DNA from: Talaromyces rugulosus
Taxonomy: Eukaryota; Ascomycota; Eurotiomycetes; Eurotiales; Trichocomaceae
Assembly (NCBI RefSeq): GCF_013368755.1
Contig: NC_049566.1
Span: 1,054,001-1,118,000, forward strand
DNA length: 64,000 nucleotides
Direction of reading: 5' to 3'
This document shows, one piece after another, positions 11,580 to 22,547 of the stretch; position 1 is the stretch's first letter, and every line of letters starts with the position of its first letter. The notes beneath the pieces were generated by a model. It was not told where the DNA came from. It saw only the letters and a program-made list of their open reading frames with translations, and did no database searches. The translations under genes and the position numbers were made by a program.

Positions 11580-12365
11580 TGCGAATACTTTCTCCAGCTC
11601 CTGGGACCAATTGTTATTTTTTCCTGGGTGGTTGGGTTCTGTAGTTGCGTTTGGAAAAGGAAGAGGATTCTTGGGACTGCGGAAACGGTGATGTCACTGT
11701 AGCAGTAGGCGGGACCAACTTGCGACTATCTGGGGAAACGCTCTCAATTTAAATACTAATGCAGGATAACTTAGCAACCTTTCGATAGTTTCGCGCTGCG
11801 CAACTGAAAAACAAATGACTAAGATGATTAAGAAGAATAAAGGGCCTGGGCTCCGGGCTGGAGAGAAATCCTGCCGAGGTATCTACCGGATTGGGAAATC
11901 GCCTTCGTGTCAGGTTACTTTCTGGCTGCTAGCGTTAAAATGTGCTCATAAATTTGATGAAATAATGTCACGAATAGAGATGGAGCTTAATAATACACTT
12001 GGGCGAGATCATAGTAATGAGAAATAGCCTGGCTGGTTACGGCCGAGAGCTTTTCTCTGAAGACAAGAATCTGGAGTCTATTCACCCCATCGTATGGACG
12101 GAGCTTGGGAATGAACGAATACACCTTCCTGGATATGTCTCTGAAGCTGAAGGAGTCGTAGTCTTCTATTTTAATCATGGCAGGTAGCCGTGTTGCCAAC
12201 CGCGTCAACTGATATTATGAGAATCTAGATTATCATGGATTACTAGTGGTTCGAGAGCCGAGGAAAATATCTTGCCAACTAGTACACATTACGTATATGT
12301 AAATTATCGTGTGGATTGATGAAAGACGAGGGTATCAAGAATATTAATAAGAGCGGACAGGCTTC
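11580..12365. other. Intergenic region between DUF4336 and NSE4 genes
   Basis: Both neighbours are on the minus strand. Short frames at 11815-12208 on both strands have no domain or composition that would support a gene. Nothing else is seen. Confidence 0.4.
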
Positions 12366-13828
12366 TTAGCTGTACCAGCCTTGCGGCCGATTGTTTTGGA
12401 TCTCTTCTTCATTCCGATGTGGAATGATGGATTTCCTGTTCTCCAGATCATACACCTTAACCAAGTCCTCCCAGGTATCGAAGTCGAGGCTGAAGACGGC
12501 TTGATGTCTTTGGACACCCTTCGCCTGTGCTTCACTTGGAGCAAACGGTGTTGCTGCCTCTGTTGCAATTATGGTTGTTAGCTAGTCAAACTCCACGACA
12601 AAGACAACAGCAAACTTACGTAAAGTAGGTAAACCTCGACTATCGAAAGATATACCAACGATGCCATCCCTAATCAGAAAGCTCACGTAGAAAAGGTTTT
12701 CCACACTTTGTCCAAATGAATCGGGGTTGATGCAAAACCGGAAGAGTGAGAGGCCCCCATCATCGGAAATATTGTGCCTATCCATGGCCTCTTGAAGCTC
12801 TTCGTCAGTGGGCTCCTCCGTCAGTGCACTCAACTCCTCATTGGCGGCATGTTGATTTTCCTTCTGAGTTTTCCGCAGAAGCTCATTGATACTTGTGCAC
12901 ATTGCTGTCAGATTAGACGTCTCTTGCTTGTCCAAGTCCTCTTCCGCTAAGTCGTGTGGCTGTACCACCTGCGATCTATCAATGCGATTGGCCGCTCTTC
13001 GTTGCGTAAACTGTCGACTGCGTTTCTGGACTGACAATGGACCAAGGAGAAAGCTGGACAATGACGGACGGGCATTATGAGGAAAGCATGCGGCTCGACC
13101 CAACCAATCCCAATTTAATGCATCCCCTTCGTCTTCATCACTCTGTGCGCCATCGGGGCGGCGATGTGTTCGTCGTTGAGTACTACTAGGTATCGAGGAA
13201 GGCTCGGTTGCCGGGCCCTGGCGCATGAAAGACATGCATTTGGAGACAAACTCGTCAACATCAATACCAGCAACTGCTCCATCCGTCGCGAGTTGTGCCG
13301 ATTTTTTATACGATAAATCCGCCGCATTGACCAAGAGATGAGAGTCGACGGTCGCATCTGATGTCTGCTTGACACGGACGAAAATATCGTTCGCTTTTTG
13401 GATCGTACTCAGGATACCCTTGTTTCCTGCCTGAAGGTACTCGTTCCTATAGTCTGGATTGCAAGTTAGCATTTTACAGGGGCATTTATTGAAATTGCAG
13501 TTTTACCATGCAAATCACGGGTGAGATTCCGCAGGCTCTTTCTAATCTCACGACGTTCGGTGACATCTTGGTCGGGGTCATAGAAGTCGGAAGTGGGCCT
13601 TTGCGATGACTGGACTTGGCTTTGAGTAGTAGCATTTGCATTTTTTTCAGCCAGTCTTCTCCGCTTGGTAACTGACGATTCCGAGGGCAAGGCGTGGGAG
13701 GGCATGCCTTGGTCGCTCTTTCGCTTTCCTCCTCGAGGGACGGGAAGTGTACGGTTTTCTTTATCGGACGAAGACCCCGGGGACGGCGTGTTGTCGAGAA
13801 GAGGTTCGTCCACTCTCGCGGGGGCCAT
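12366..13828 (-). CDS. nse4: Nse4, kleisin subunit of the SMC5/6 complex
   Basis: Three exons (13507-13828, 12620-13453, 12366-12559) encode 449 residues. A disordered N-terminus (KENRTLPVPRGGKRKSD) precedes the Nse4 N-terminal helix region: RREIRKSLRNLTRDLHDYRNEYLQ, then GILSTIQKANDIFVRVKQTSDATVDS. The DALNWDWLGRAACF segment and the C-terminal winged-helix part are typical of Nse4; the latter runs GGLSLFRFCINPDSFGQSVENLFYVSFLIRDG, then GLPTL and EAQAKGVQRHQAVFSLDFDTWEDLV. Nse4 bridges the Smc5 and Smc6 heads and acts in recombinational repair and rDNA stability in the nucleus. ATG 13828 is used because an in-frame upstream TTG is not a likely start. The gene is divergent from VPS34 with 446 bases between the starts. 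Confidence 0.93.
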
Positions 13829-14274
13829 GTTCAAAGTGCGATGGCTCGTTCTATGGTGTCGCTATACAACCCCAAGTGCGGCGCAATGCCGGTAGACTAT
13901 CGCATGAATAAAGCTGAACTTGGACCTGTTGAATATTGGATATCAAAGACCGGACTGACAGCGTCTGGGAAGGTGTAGAGCGCGGGATTACTCCGTCGAG
14001 TATACTTGCGAAAGCGATGTAGATCTCACCATGATGCGTCGCGGGACGCGTTTCTTTCTCCTTTTCGCGCGCGATAAGAAACCACGTGATCGGAGGTGGG
14101 GCTCTCAAGCTATATCGGCCCAAAGCAGTTTAGGCTGCTCTGGCATTGCGACTGCCAATCAGCGTCTGGGTGAAGCTTATCCGGATCAACCATCTCTCTT
14201 ACTCTCCCTAGACCTCCTCATATACCTTCATTCATTGATGGGGCCCTCTCGCACTCTAGTCCCAAACTCTCAGC
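13829..14274. promoter_or_regulatory. Bidirectional promoter region of nse4 and vps34
   Basis: The 446 bases between the two divergent start codons must hold both promoters and leaders. The sequence is GC-balanced with a CACGTG (within accacgtgatcgg, near 14083). No TATA box is obvious. The regulatory role is inferred from position only. Confidence 0.5.
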
Positions 14275-17055
14275 ATGGAAGCGTTTACATTTGCGACCTC
14301 AACGCAAGTTAACTTCCCCGTGCACGTCAAGATGTAAGGCGGGGTCGCACCTCTTAGGCTTCAAAGTAGGGTAGCTAATGGCTTTCCAAGTGGTGCGTTA
14401 GAAGGCAAACAAAAACAACTACCGTATTCGACCCTCCTTAAAAACCCCGAACTGCGGCATTTGGCCTCGAACCAAAGCTCCGTGTCAGATTTGTTCATAA
14501 CAGTCCAGCTATGGTCTGATTCCAAGCCTTTGGGCGTTCCTCTGCAGACGTCATACAAGTCTTTCAAGGCGAGCCGGACATGGAACGAATGGTTACAGAT
14601 GCCAGTGTCCGTCAAGGATGCGCCTTTACAATCGCAGTTGGCCATCACAATCTGGGACTTATCGCCCTTGGGAGGGAACGCTTCCTACGGGCACGATGTT
14701 CCATTCGGCGGGACCACAATATCTCTATTTGATGCGGATGGCAAGTTACGGATGGGAAGACAAAAATGTAAAATTTACAAGAACAAAGCTGCCGATGGCT
14801 TCTCTTCGACCACCACCCCAGCGATGCCACCTGCCAAACGTCGGAAGATAAACGATTCGATCCCACTCGATCAGTCCGCTGAAGAACTGGAACTTGAACG
14901 GATTGAAGGGCTCATCAAGAAACATGAAATGGGAGAGCTCCATCGTATAGACTGGCTGGACCAGTTGGTGTTTCGTCAATTGGAAAAGATCAAGATCGGT
15001 GCAGAAGAAGCTGGTAGAAAACGAGCTGCTAGGCTACAGGCAATTAAGGGCACAGGTGGACAGAGACACGAGGGAGATGGAGAAGGAGATTCGGAGGATG
15101 CCGACTTCGACGACGAGAACTTTGTCCTATATATCGACTTTCCTCGTTTTGATCACCCCATCATTTGGGCAGATCACGACTATCCTGCTCCTCCGGTTTC
15201 GTCTTATTCACCGCACACGCAAACAAATCAACATGTCCCCCATAAGCCACCGCCGGAAGTTCAGTTGGGCCCAGGAATTGAAGACACACACGACGCAGGC
15301 AACAATCGAGTCGTGAGAGTTTACGACCCAGAAGCTGGGCAAACAGGGAACCCCTGTGAAGACAAACACAGGAGGCTTGTCCGAAGCCACAGAACGGGCA
15401 CCATGGATCGTGACCTGAAACCAAACCCCAAGAATCGGGACGAGTTGAATGTCATAATGTCATACGGCCCGGCACATGAATTAACGGCCGAAGAAAAAGA
15501 TCTGATCTGGCGATTCAGATATTACTTGACACGGGATAAAAATGCACTCACGAAATTTGTCAAATCAGTAAACTGGCGAGATGCTGGCGAGATTCGACAG
15601 GCAAAGGAAATTCTGCCTAAATGGACTGAGATCGATGTGGATGATGCCTTGGAGCTACTTGGACCAACATTCGATAACGGCGATGTTCGTGCATATGCCG
15701 TTGACCGCCTGCGAAAGGCCGGCGATGACGAACTTCTTCTATATCTGTTGCAATTAGTACAAGCCTTGAAGTTTGAGAAAACGCCAGAAGATAGTATAGA
15801 AGAAGTAGCACACGACTCGTCTCTTGCGAATTTTCTCATTGCCCGAGCTGCCAACAATTTCATGCTGGGCAACTATCTTCATTGGTATCTCATGGTGGAA
15901 TGCGACGAAACGGGTATCGCCAACATTGAAACGCATCGGCGGCTATTTGCAAGAGTTGAGTTCTATTTCATGACAGAGCTGGAGAGGGTTCACCCTGAGC
16001 ATCGAAAGACTCTCTTACGACAGGGCGAACTGATCACTGTACTGACACGGGTTGCCAAGGAGATACGTTTCTCCAGGGAAAATCGTGCGGTGAAAATCGA
16101 AAAATTGAAGAAATATCTGAAGGACCCTAAAAATGAAATCGTCAATATTGATCCGCCTCTCCCTCTCCCTCTAGATCCAAGCGTCACGATAACTGGATGC
16201 TATCCCGAAGACTCCAACGTCTTCAAGTCTTCCCTCTCCCCACTTCTTCTTAACTTCAAAACTTCTGATGGTCGCAAGTACCCTGTTCACTTTAAAGTCG
16301 GGGACGATCTCCGTCAGGACCAACTGGTCATTCAGATTATCACACTTATGGATCGTCTGTTACAGAAAGAGAACCTGGACCTTAGACTAACACCTTATCG
16401 CATACTAGCGACAGGGTCAACAGCTGGAGCTGCACAGTTCATTCCTTCAACGTCTCTTTCAGCGGCATCAGCTAAATATAAAGGCTCTATTCTTGCATAT
16501 CTTAGAGCGAACAACCCCGACGAATCCGAACCACTCGGAGTACGTAGGGAGACGATGGACACTTATATCAGGTCATGCGCCGGCTATTGTGTCGTCACAT
16601 ACCTTCTCGGTGTTGGCGATCGTCATCTTGAAAACCTCCTTCTTGCCCCGGACGGTCACTTCTTCCATGCTGATTTTGGCTTTATTCTTGGTCGAGATCC
16701 CAAGCCGTTCGCGCCAATGATGAAACTCTGCAAAGAGATGGTCGAGGGAATGGGCGGCGCTGACTCCCAGCATTATCTTCAATTCAAACAACACTGCTTT
16801 ACGGCATACACCACTCTCCGCAAATCAGCAAACCTGATTCTCAATCTGTTTAGTCTCATGGTTGATGCTAATATCCCAGACATCAGGGTTGAGCCCGACA
16901 AGGCTGTGCTTAAGGTGAAAGAGCGCTTTCATTTAGAGCTAACAGAGGAAGAGGCAATCAGACACTTCGAACAGCTGATCAATGATAGTGTAAATGCTAT
17001 TTTTGGTGTTGTCATTGATCGGCTACACGACTTTGTGCAGGGATGGAGAACTTGA
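14275..17055 (+). CDS. vps34: Vps34, class III phosphatidylinositol 3-kinase
   Basis: Two exons (14275-14333, 14391-17055) encode 907 residues. The first exon gives MEAFTFATSTQVNFPVHVK. The CCAAG acceptor at 14390 is the one that restores the C2-domain frame (KIGALEGKQKQLPYS). Domains in order are an N-terminal C2 domain (to about 330, with an acidic, disordered insert), a helical PIK domain (about 370-540) and the catalytic domain (about 620-907). The catalytic domain has KVGDDLRQDQL (Lys 655), the catalytic loop GDRHLEN (D763-R764-H765) and the activation DFG at 781-783 within HADFGFILGRDPKPF. The amphipathic C-terminal helix that docks on membrane is present. Vps34 makes PI3P for endosomal sorting and autophagy with Vps15 and Atg6/Vps30. 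Its length matches Vps34 and not class I kinases. Confidence 0.95.
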
Positions 17056-17393
17056 TATCTCGTTGTTTCTCAGAATAGTATTTGTTTCACTCGGGGTTTG
17101 TTCTGGCTAAAGCATTATATATCTAACTCAAGATAATATTGAAGATTGAAGCTATATGCTCATATTAACATAACGACAATAGATAGACTTGAAAGAGTAA
17201 ATATGGCCACGTTCATGCTTTTGGTATCCGCGCAAACACATCCTATCAGTAGCTTTCTCATCACTTCCACATAAAAATGACAGCTCAAGGCTCGCTCAGT
17301 CACGAGACGAAGCCACATATTGAATCTACGCAGGGTTCGTGCGAATACCGTTTGAAATACAGTCCATTAACCCTGGGATAGAGTGTAATCGAA
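17056..17393. other. Convergent 3' intergenic region, vps34 / anion transporter
   Basis: These 338 bases lie between two convergent stop codons, AT-rich at 17085-17200. They probably hold both poly(A) sites. No other feature is seen. Confidence 0.5.
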
Positions 17394-19477
17394 TCAGGGT
17401 TGCAGATCCGTGGCATTACTCAATCGTTCCATAGGATACACATCCGCAGTAAATATTGCTTCGTCAATTTGATCCGCCGTCTCCCTTTGGGCCTTCTGGT
17501 CCTCTTCGTCCTCGGGGGTCCCTTCACGACACGCCCATGCATCGACGAATCGAAGAACCTCACGGTTCCACCACCGCTTCATCACGAACAGGCGAAAAGG
17601 CACCAGAGCAATAATTAGCACCGGAAAAGCAGGAGCAGCTTTAGTCAGGGTTAAGACGAATATCACTGCTGTAAGGATAATCTGAAGAATTGTGTAGAGA
17701 TGAATTGGAATATAAGACGGTCTCTCGGACTTTGAGCCTTTGTTGTAGAGAGCGGCGGGAAGAAGAGGGAGCTCAGAAGGTGGCGTCAAGAGATAAAAAA
17801 GACGGTACAAAATAGGACTAAGAATTGTGGTTAGTAAGTCTCAATAATTTTGTGCATATTAAACCTTCCATACTTTACCGACAAACTCTGTTCTCCCATG
17901 AAAAGAAACAGACCAGCAAGCACACTTGTTGGAGTCAATCCCAAGACTTTCATAAACGGCGGGCTGACAAAAAGCATTATACCTCCGGCATGTAGAAATG
18001 TTGACCAACGTTGCTCATAAACACCTCGAATTTCACGTGTCCTATTTATTTCCTCGCCATCTACAGTTACCGTATATTGCTCTTTTTCCGTGTGCATTAA
18101 AGACTCGGAATGAAGAGGTGCTTGCGGAAGCAGTCCGTTTGCCGGAGGAATCCCCAATATGCCACACATAGCCGTCGTTGTTCCTAACAAGACTATATCC
18201 CATGCAAAACCCCCAGGCTTGCGAGTGCCATAGCGATCAATCGTGCATATAATTGAGCTGACCTCATGATCGAAGAAGAAGAGCACAGTGATGATGATAC
18301 CAGGAACGATGGCAGCAAATATCCAGCTTACAGGCAGCTTCCAGAATTCGACAAAGAAGATAGTACGATCTGGAGACGTTGGTCGAAAAGAATTGCTAAC
18401 ATTTAGTGTCATCTTATCTAGTTGCGCAAGTTCTCCAATGTGTGGGATTCCGATAAAGATGATTATCGATATAGCAGCGGCATACTCCGAAAGCCCTAGA
18501 CGTACGTATCGATGGAAAAGCGGTCGCCAGCTCTCGGCTGTGGATAAAAATATGGCAAGAAGCATTGTACCAATAGCGCCAATAATGGCGTAGAGAAAAG
18601 CTGCGAAGGACAGGCTGTCATGGGCTCTTTGAAGTTCTTGGATTGCCTTGTGGAAATAGATCACACTATTCAGCAATGAGAAAATCTCTGTTGAGAATGT
18701 CGTTACATAACGCATTGTCCAATCATGCGCATTAAATATAGCTAGTAGATAATGAAGCCAACCGGCATGAATCAGCGACCATGCCATAAAAGGCAAAAAA
18801 GGAATCTATCTGAGCGGTTAGATATGGATTCATGAGGCTAAAAATAACCCAAGTACCTTGAAAGAATCTTGAGTTAAACTATATATAGTCTCTCCAAGCA
18901 CAGAAAATGGCCCGGTGACCCCTAGGATGGTCAATGGCTGGATTGAGGTCAAGGAGAAGATTATGCCACAAAGACCGGTGCTGAGTACGACTTCAATCGT
19001 TCCCCAATTAGCACCCGTCAAAACGAAGAGGTCACTTGCGAATGTGATTCCGGGTAGTAGATTGGTAAAGAAGACGAAGATTGCAGATGCTAATATCTGC
19101 TGGTTGAAGAACGCCCAGTCGGAAATGTATCGTCTCCGAAGGTTAAGAATATCTTGTTTCAGAAGACGAAATGGCCGCAAAGGGCCTCCCGTAGCAACAG
19201 ATCCTTTCAAGATGCGCCAAGTCCTTGGGGTGTGTTTTGATGGGGTGATTATTGAATGAGCATCTAGGTCGTTTTCATGATCAGAAGCATCCGGCTGGTC
19301 TGTCTGACGACGCCGGGGAGTCCTTTCGAGTCGGTGCCGCAGCGAAGATGTTTCTCTGGTTGACCTAGGACGAAATGCCGAGATCAACGTCGTCTTAGAC
19401 CGCCTCGATTCCATTGTTGATGTTGGCGAAGTTCTTATTGATCTAGTCGAATTAAGAGGATATCCAAAAGATGTCAT
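17394..19477 (-). CDS. Bor1-like anion (borate/bicarbonate) transporter, SLC4 family
   Basis: Three exons (18857-19477, 17874-18805, 17394-17817) encode 658 residues. After a basic Ser/Thr-rich cytosolic tail, SLC4/HCO3_cotransp landmarks are present. These are DWAFFNQQILASAIFVFFTNLLPGITFA, the GVTGPFSVLGE segment of the substrate path, then IPHIGEL, GGFAWDIVLLG, and VSPPFMKVLGLTPTSVLAGLFLFMGEQSLSVNPILYRLF. A C-terminal cytosolic tail follows. Roughly 12-14 spans are expected and the hydrophobic pattern fits. Yeast Bor1 exports borate at the plasma membrane and affects vacuolar sorting; borate export is the inferred role. The second intron uses a GTATGG donor rather than the GTAAAG eight bases earlier, because only the former gives the conserved SVNPILYR joint. 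Confidence 0.9.
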
Positions 19478-19856
19478 CGTCCTTCATGAAAAACAATGCG
19501 ACGCAGATTACAAAACGTAGGGAAAGTTGTCATACTGAAAAAACCAAGGGAAGTCCCCATACACAAGAAGTTTTTCTTTTAAAAAAAACCGACTGACATT
19601 AATATTGACTTTATCAAGATACTCGTATCCGATACGTCATTGGCGGCGAGGCCTTCACCGCCTTTACCCGTTCTGCCGACATATTTTCCTGGCGGCGAGT
19701 CTCAGTATTTATCTTATCGCTAACTGTTTCGCTACGAATCACTTCCTCCAGTCTTTTCTCATGAATTTCACGAAGTTCACCATCCAGAGAGGGTAATTTC
19801 ACAGCAATTGCATTACATCTACAAGACCGAACTGACATCAACTCACTCTGACAGCC
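19478..19856. promoter_or_regulatory. Bidirectional promoter region, anion transporter / mtg1
   Basis: Divergent starts are 379 bases apart. On the transporter side an ATG at 19487 opens an 11-codon upstream frame that overlaps the main start codon in another frame, so it could damp translation of the transporter. No further motif is claimed. Confidence 0.45.
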
Positions 19857-20953
19857 ATGGCCGCCAAATTTATCCCGCGCACGGTCTTCCCCTTCTCCGA
19901 GTCGATTCCGCGGTCGTACTTCTTGGGTCATCATAAGGCCGGTCTGGAAAAAATGAAGCAAAAAGTGGACTCAGTGAACTATGTCATTGAATGTCGAGAT
20001 ATACGAATCCCAGTCACTTCTATCAATCCTTTGTTCGAGGAGGCTCTAGGGGCTAAAAAGCGTCTCATCGTATATACGAAGCGAGACCTACTAGATACCG
20101 ACAGTGTATTTCGAAAGGTAGAGGGCTCGTCCATGTCACTAGATAAGCGCTAATAATGAACCCGTAGAATAAAGAGCGGATGCGCAAACTCGATGAGAAA
20201 ACCCCCGTCTTTTATACTACATCCACTTTCGCGACTTCTGCAAAGCCGATATTGGAACAATTAAAGTCAGATGCACAAAGACTACAAGAATTCGGTTCGT
20301 GTCAGGTGATGGTGGTGGGCATGCCTAATGTTGGAAAATCCACATTGATAAACTGCCTTCGGAACACAGGGGTGTTTAAACCTAAAGCCGCGTATACAGG
20401 CGCTGAACCTGGTATAACGCGCAAAGTTGGAACGCCGATTAAGATCTTGGACGACCCGAATCAATCGGCAGTCTACGTCTTGGATACGCCAGGAGTCTTT
20501 GTACCCTATATGCCTGATGGAGAAAGGATGCTGAGATTGGCTCTTTGCGGTTGTGTCAAAGACACAATTATATCCCCAGTTACAATCGCAGACTACCTTC
20601 TATATCACATCAACCTAAACACGCCGGCCGTCTACGAGAGGTGGAGCAAACCTACCAACGATATAAGCCATTTTCTTGACCAGTTTGCTCACCAAACTGG
20701 TATTCTCGGAAAAGGCGGGATACCTAATACCGATCAAGCTGCGCTTAATTTTGTACACAAGTGGCGAGCAGGTGAAATGGGGAGCTTTCTCCTGGACGAC
20801 CTACAGCTGGAATTATCTGAGCGGAAAAGAGCTCGTCATCTTGAAAAGCCGTCCTTCGGAGGTAAGGGAAAATGGGAAGCAAAAATAGAAGCTGATAAAA
20901 TTGCAGGCAGGTCGAGGAAAGAGCGGAAAAGAGAGGAGCGAAAACAAACATGA
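19857..20953 (+). CDS. mtg1: Mtg1, mitochondrial ribosome-assembly GTPase (YlqF/RbgA family)
   Basis: Two exons (19857-20117, 20168-20953) encode 348 residues. The GTPase motifs are circularly permuted, as in YlqF/RbgA proteins: G4 (TKRD, 74-77) comes before G1 (GMPNVGKST, 138-146), then G2 in GITRKVG and G3 (DTPGV, 193-197). A helical C-terminal part ends in a Lys/Arg-rich tail. The N-terminus (MAAKFIPRTVFPF) is basic and hydroxylated enough to act as a mitochondrial presequence. Yeast Mtg1 and human MTG1 bind the mitochondrial large ribosomal subunit late in assembly; the same role is inferred. The intron is phase 0 with donor GTAGAG and acceptor CGTAG. The 3' end converges on isy1, with 190 bases between stop codons. 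Confidence 0.93.
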
Positions 20954-21143
20954 TGTAGAGATAACGCCAAAGACAATGTTAAGATAGACGTATATGTACA
21001 TGTATAATATTACTAATCTCATCAACAAGGATTCAAAATCCATTTCTGGAGTTGTGTGCCATCGATAGTGTAGCTTCGCCAATGTTGATTAATCTGGCAG
21101 AAAGCGTCAGGTAACAGACGACACATTGTAGACGATCCGGTAA

Positions 21144-21970
21144 TTATGAAATCTTGTCCAGAAGTCTCCGACGCCGCCTCTCAACAAGTTCCTCTTGTAC
21201 TTCCTCGAGCGTTGGAAGCCTCCATTCCACGCCGTCACCAGCGTCACCAGGCAAAGGCTCCCAGCCGTCTTCGTTGTCATCTTCACCACGCTTTACCATG
21301 CCTTCCACCGCTTCCTTCTCACGCTTTTGCTCATATGACAGCAAAATCCCGTCTTCTTCATCCCGTCCGTATCCAAAGTATGCAGCATCGACATGTTTAC
21401 GAAGCATTTCGGCTGCTTTTTTACCACTGCCAGTCTCGTCCGCCTCTTCCGGTCTGGCCTTTCTCGTAGCCGCGTCAAACATTTCTTTAACACCAGGAAG
21501 TTCTCGCGCCCGACCGAAGTACTTGTAGCCTTTTCCTCCGCCAGGAATTTCGCGCCCCTCGTCATCATACACTCTTCCACCACCGCGCATGTAATTAGGC
21601 CCGCCTAAATTGCGTATTTGCATTTCCCACATCCATTTTTCTTTGAAAAGTTTGTTTATTTCGTCATTCAGGTCACGGATTTGGTAGTCGCTCAGACTGG
21701 GGTCTTGAATCCTCGACACCTTCCGCGAAATCTCTTTGAGCACCTGGCCCCGCCATTTCTCGGCGGTCGGTATCGAGTCGATCTGTGTAATAGCCTTGGG
21801 GCGACGAGTCCGTCCAATATCGAGAATCCCAAGATCAGCTGCCTGTGCCGCTCGAAAGCGGAACAGCATCGATTGCGCTTTCTCGCTGTTTCGTGCCTAG
21901 GGAAGGAATAAAGCGGTTAGTGAAAAGTCTACTTAGTCAAAATATCACAACTAAGCGATTCACTTACCAT
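21144..21970 (-). CDS. isy1: Isy1, spliceosome (Prp19/NTC-associated) factor
   Basis: Two coding exons (21968-21970 and 21144-21896) encode 251 residues. The first coding exon is only the ATG, followed directly by a GTAAGT donor. The CCCTAG acceptor opens GCACGAAACAGC, so the protein begins MARNSEKAQSMLFRFRAAQA, the invariant Isy1 N-terminus. The remainder is typical: RRPKAITQIDSIPTAEKWRGQVLKEI, LNDEINKLFKEKWMWE, IRNLGGPNYMRGG and a charged C-terminus ending RRRRRLLDKIS. Isy1 sits near the catalytic core of the spliceosome and affects splicing fidelity. A splice factor whose own start codon depends on splicing of a phase-0 intron is notable. Confidence 0.93.
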
Positions 21971-22547
21971 GTTAACCGAAGGCACGAAGATTAGTCCTAG
22001 TTTGTACTGCGTATCAAAGCCGAATGCGTGGACTAAGGCGACGAAGTCGTGGGGAGGTGCGAGTTCTGTGAATTTAAGCTCGGAGAGAACGCAGACAGAC
22101 GTTGACTCCTTCCGCGCTAATCCCCTTTGGGATGGATTCACTTGCCCTAACATTGCAGCCAGACATAAAGACCTCAGCTACATCGCGTTTTTGAACGTGT
22201 TGTGTTTCGAATTATTTCTCTATAAAATCTGAACCTAGTACTATAGCCCTAGATGCATAGCTTAATATAATAACTCAATTTTGAATATTTCAATTCAATT
22301 GAAAAGCACAACGCGTTGAAATAATCATTATAATACGTACAAAACCCATATCAGCATTGATAAAAAAAAACATCCAACATAAAATTTGCCTTCGCCTGTA
22401 CATTGACGACTTTCGATGTCTGGTCATCACACCCATTCCTATGAAAGAAACCACAAATTTCTCTAATGCCCTCCCGTAGACGCCGCTGAACACAGTATAC
22501 AATGCTCATACATGAATGAAAAACAAAAGCAGTAGACCCGGAATTCT
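21971..22547. other. isy1 leader/promoter and myosin gene 3' region
   Basis: The first ~180 bases hold the isy1 leader. The frame at 21929-22153 on the minus strand is a run-through of that leader across the first intron and is not called as a gene. The rest, 22200-22400, is AT-rich 3' sequence of the myosin gene. Confidence 0.4.

Noticed and set aside
14391..14460. TTG at 14461 as start of vps34
   Set aside because: The ATG exon at 14275-14333 plus a CCAAG acceptor restores the conserved C2-domain N-terminus in phase.
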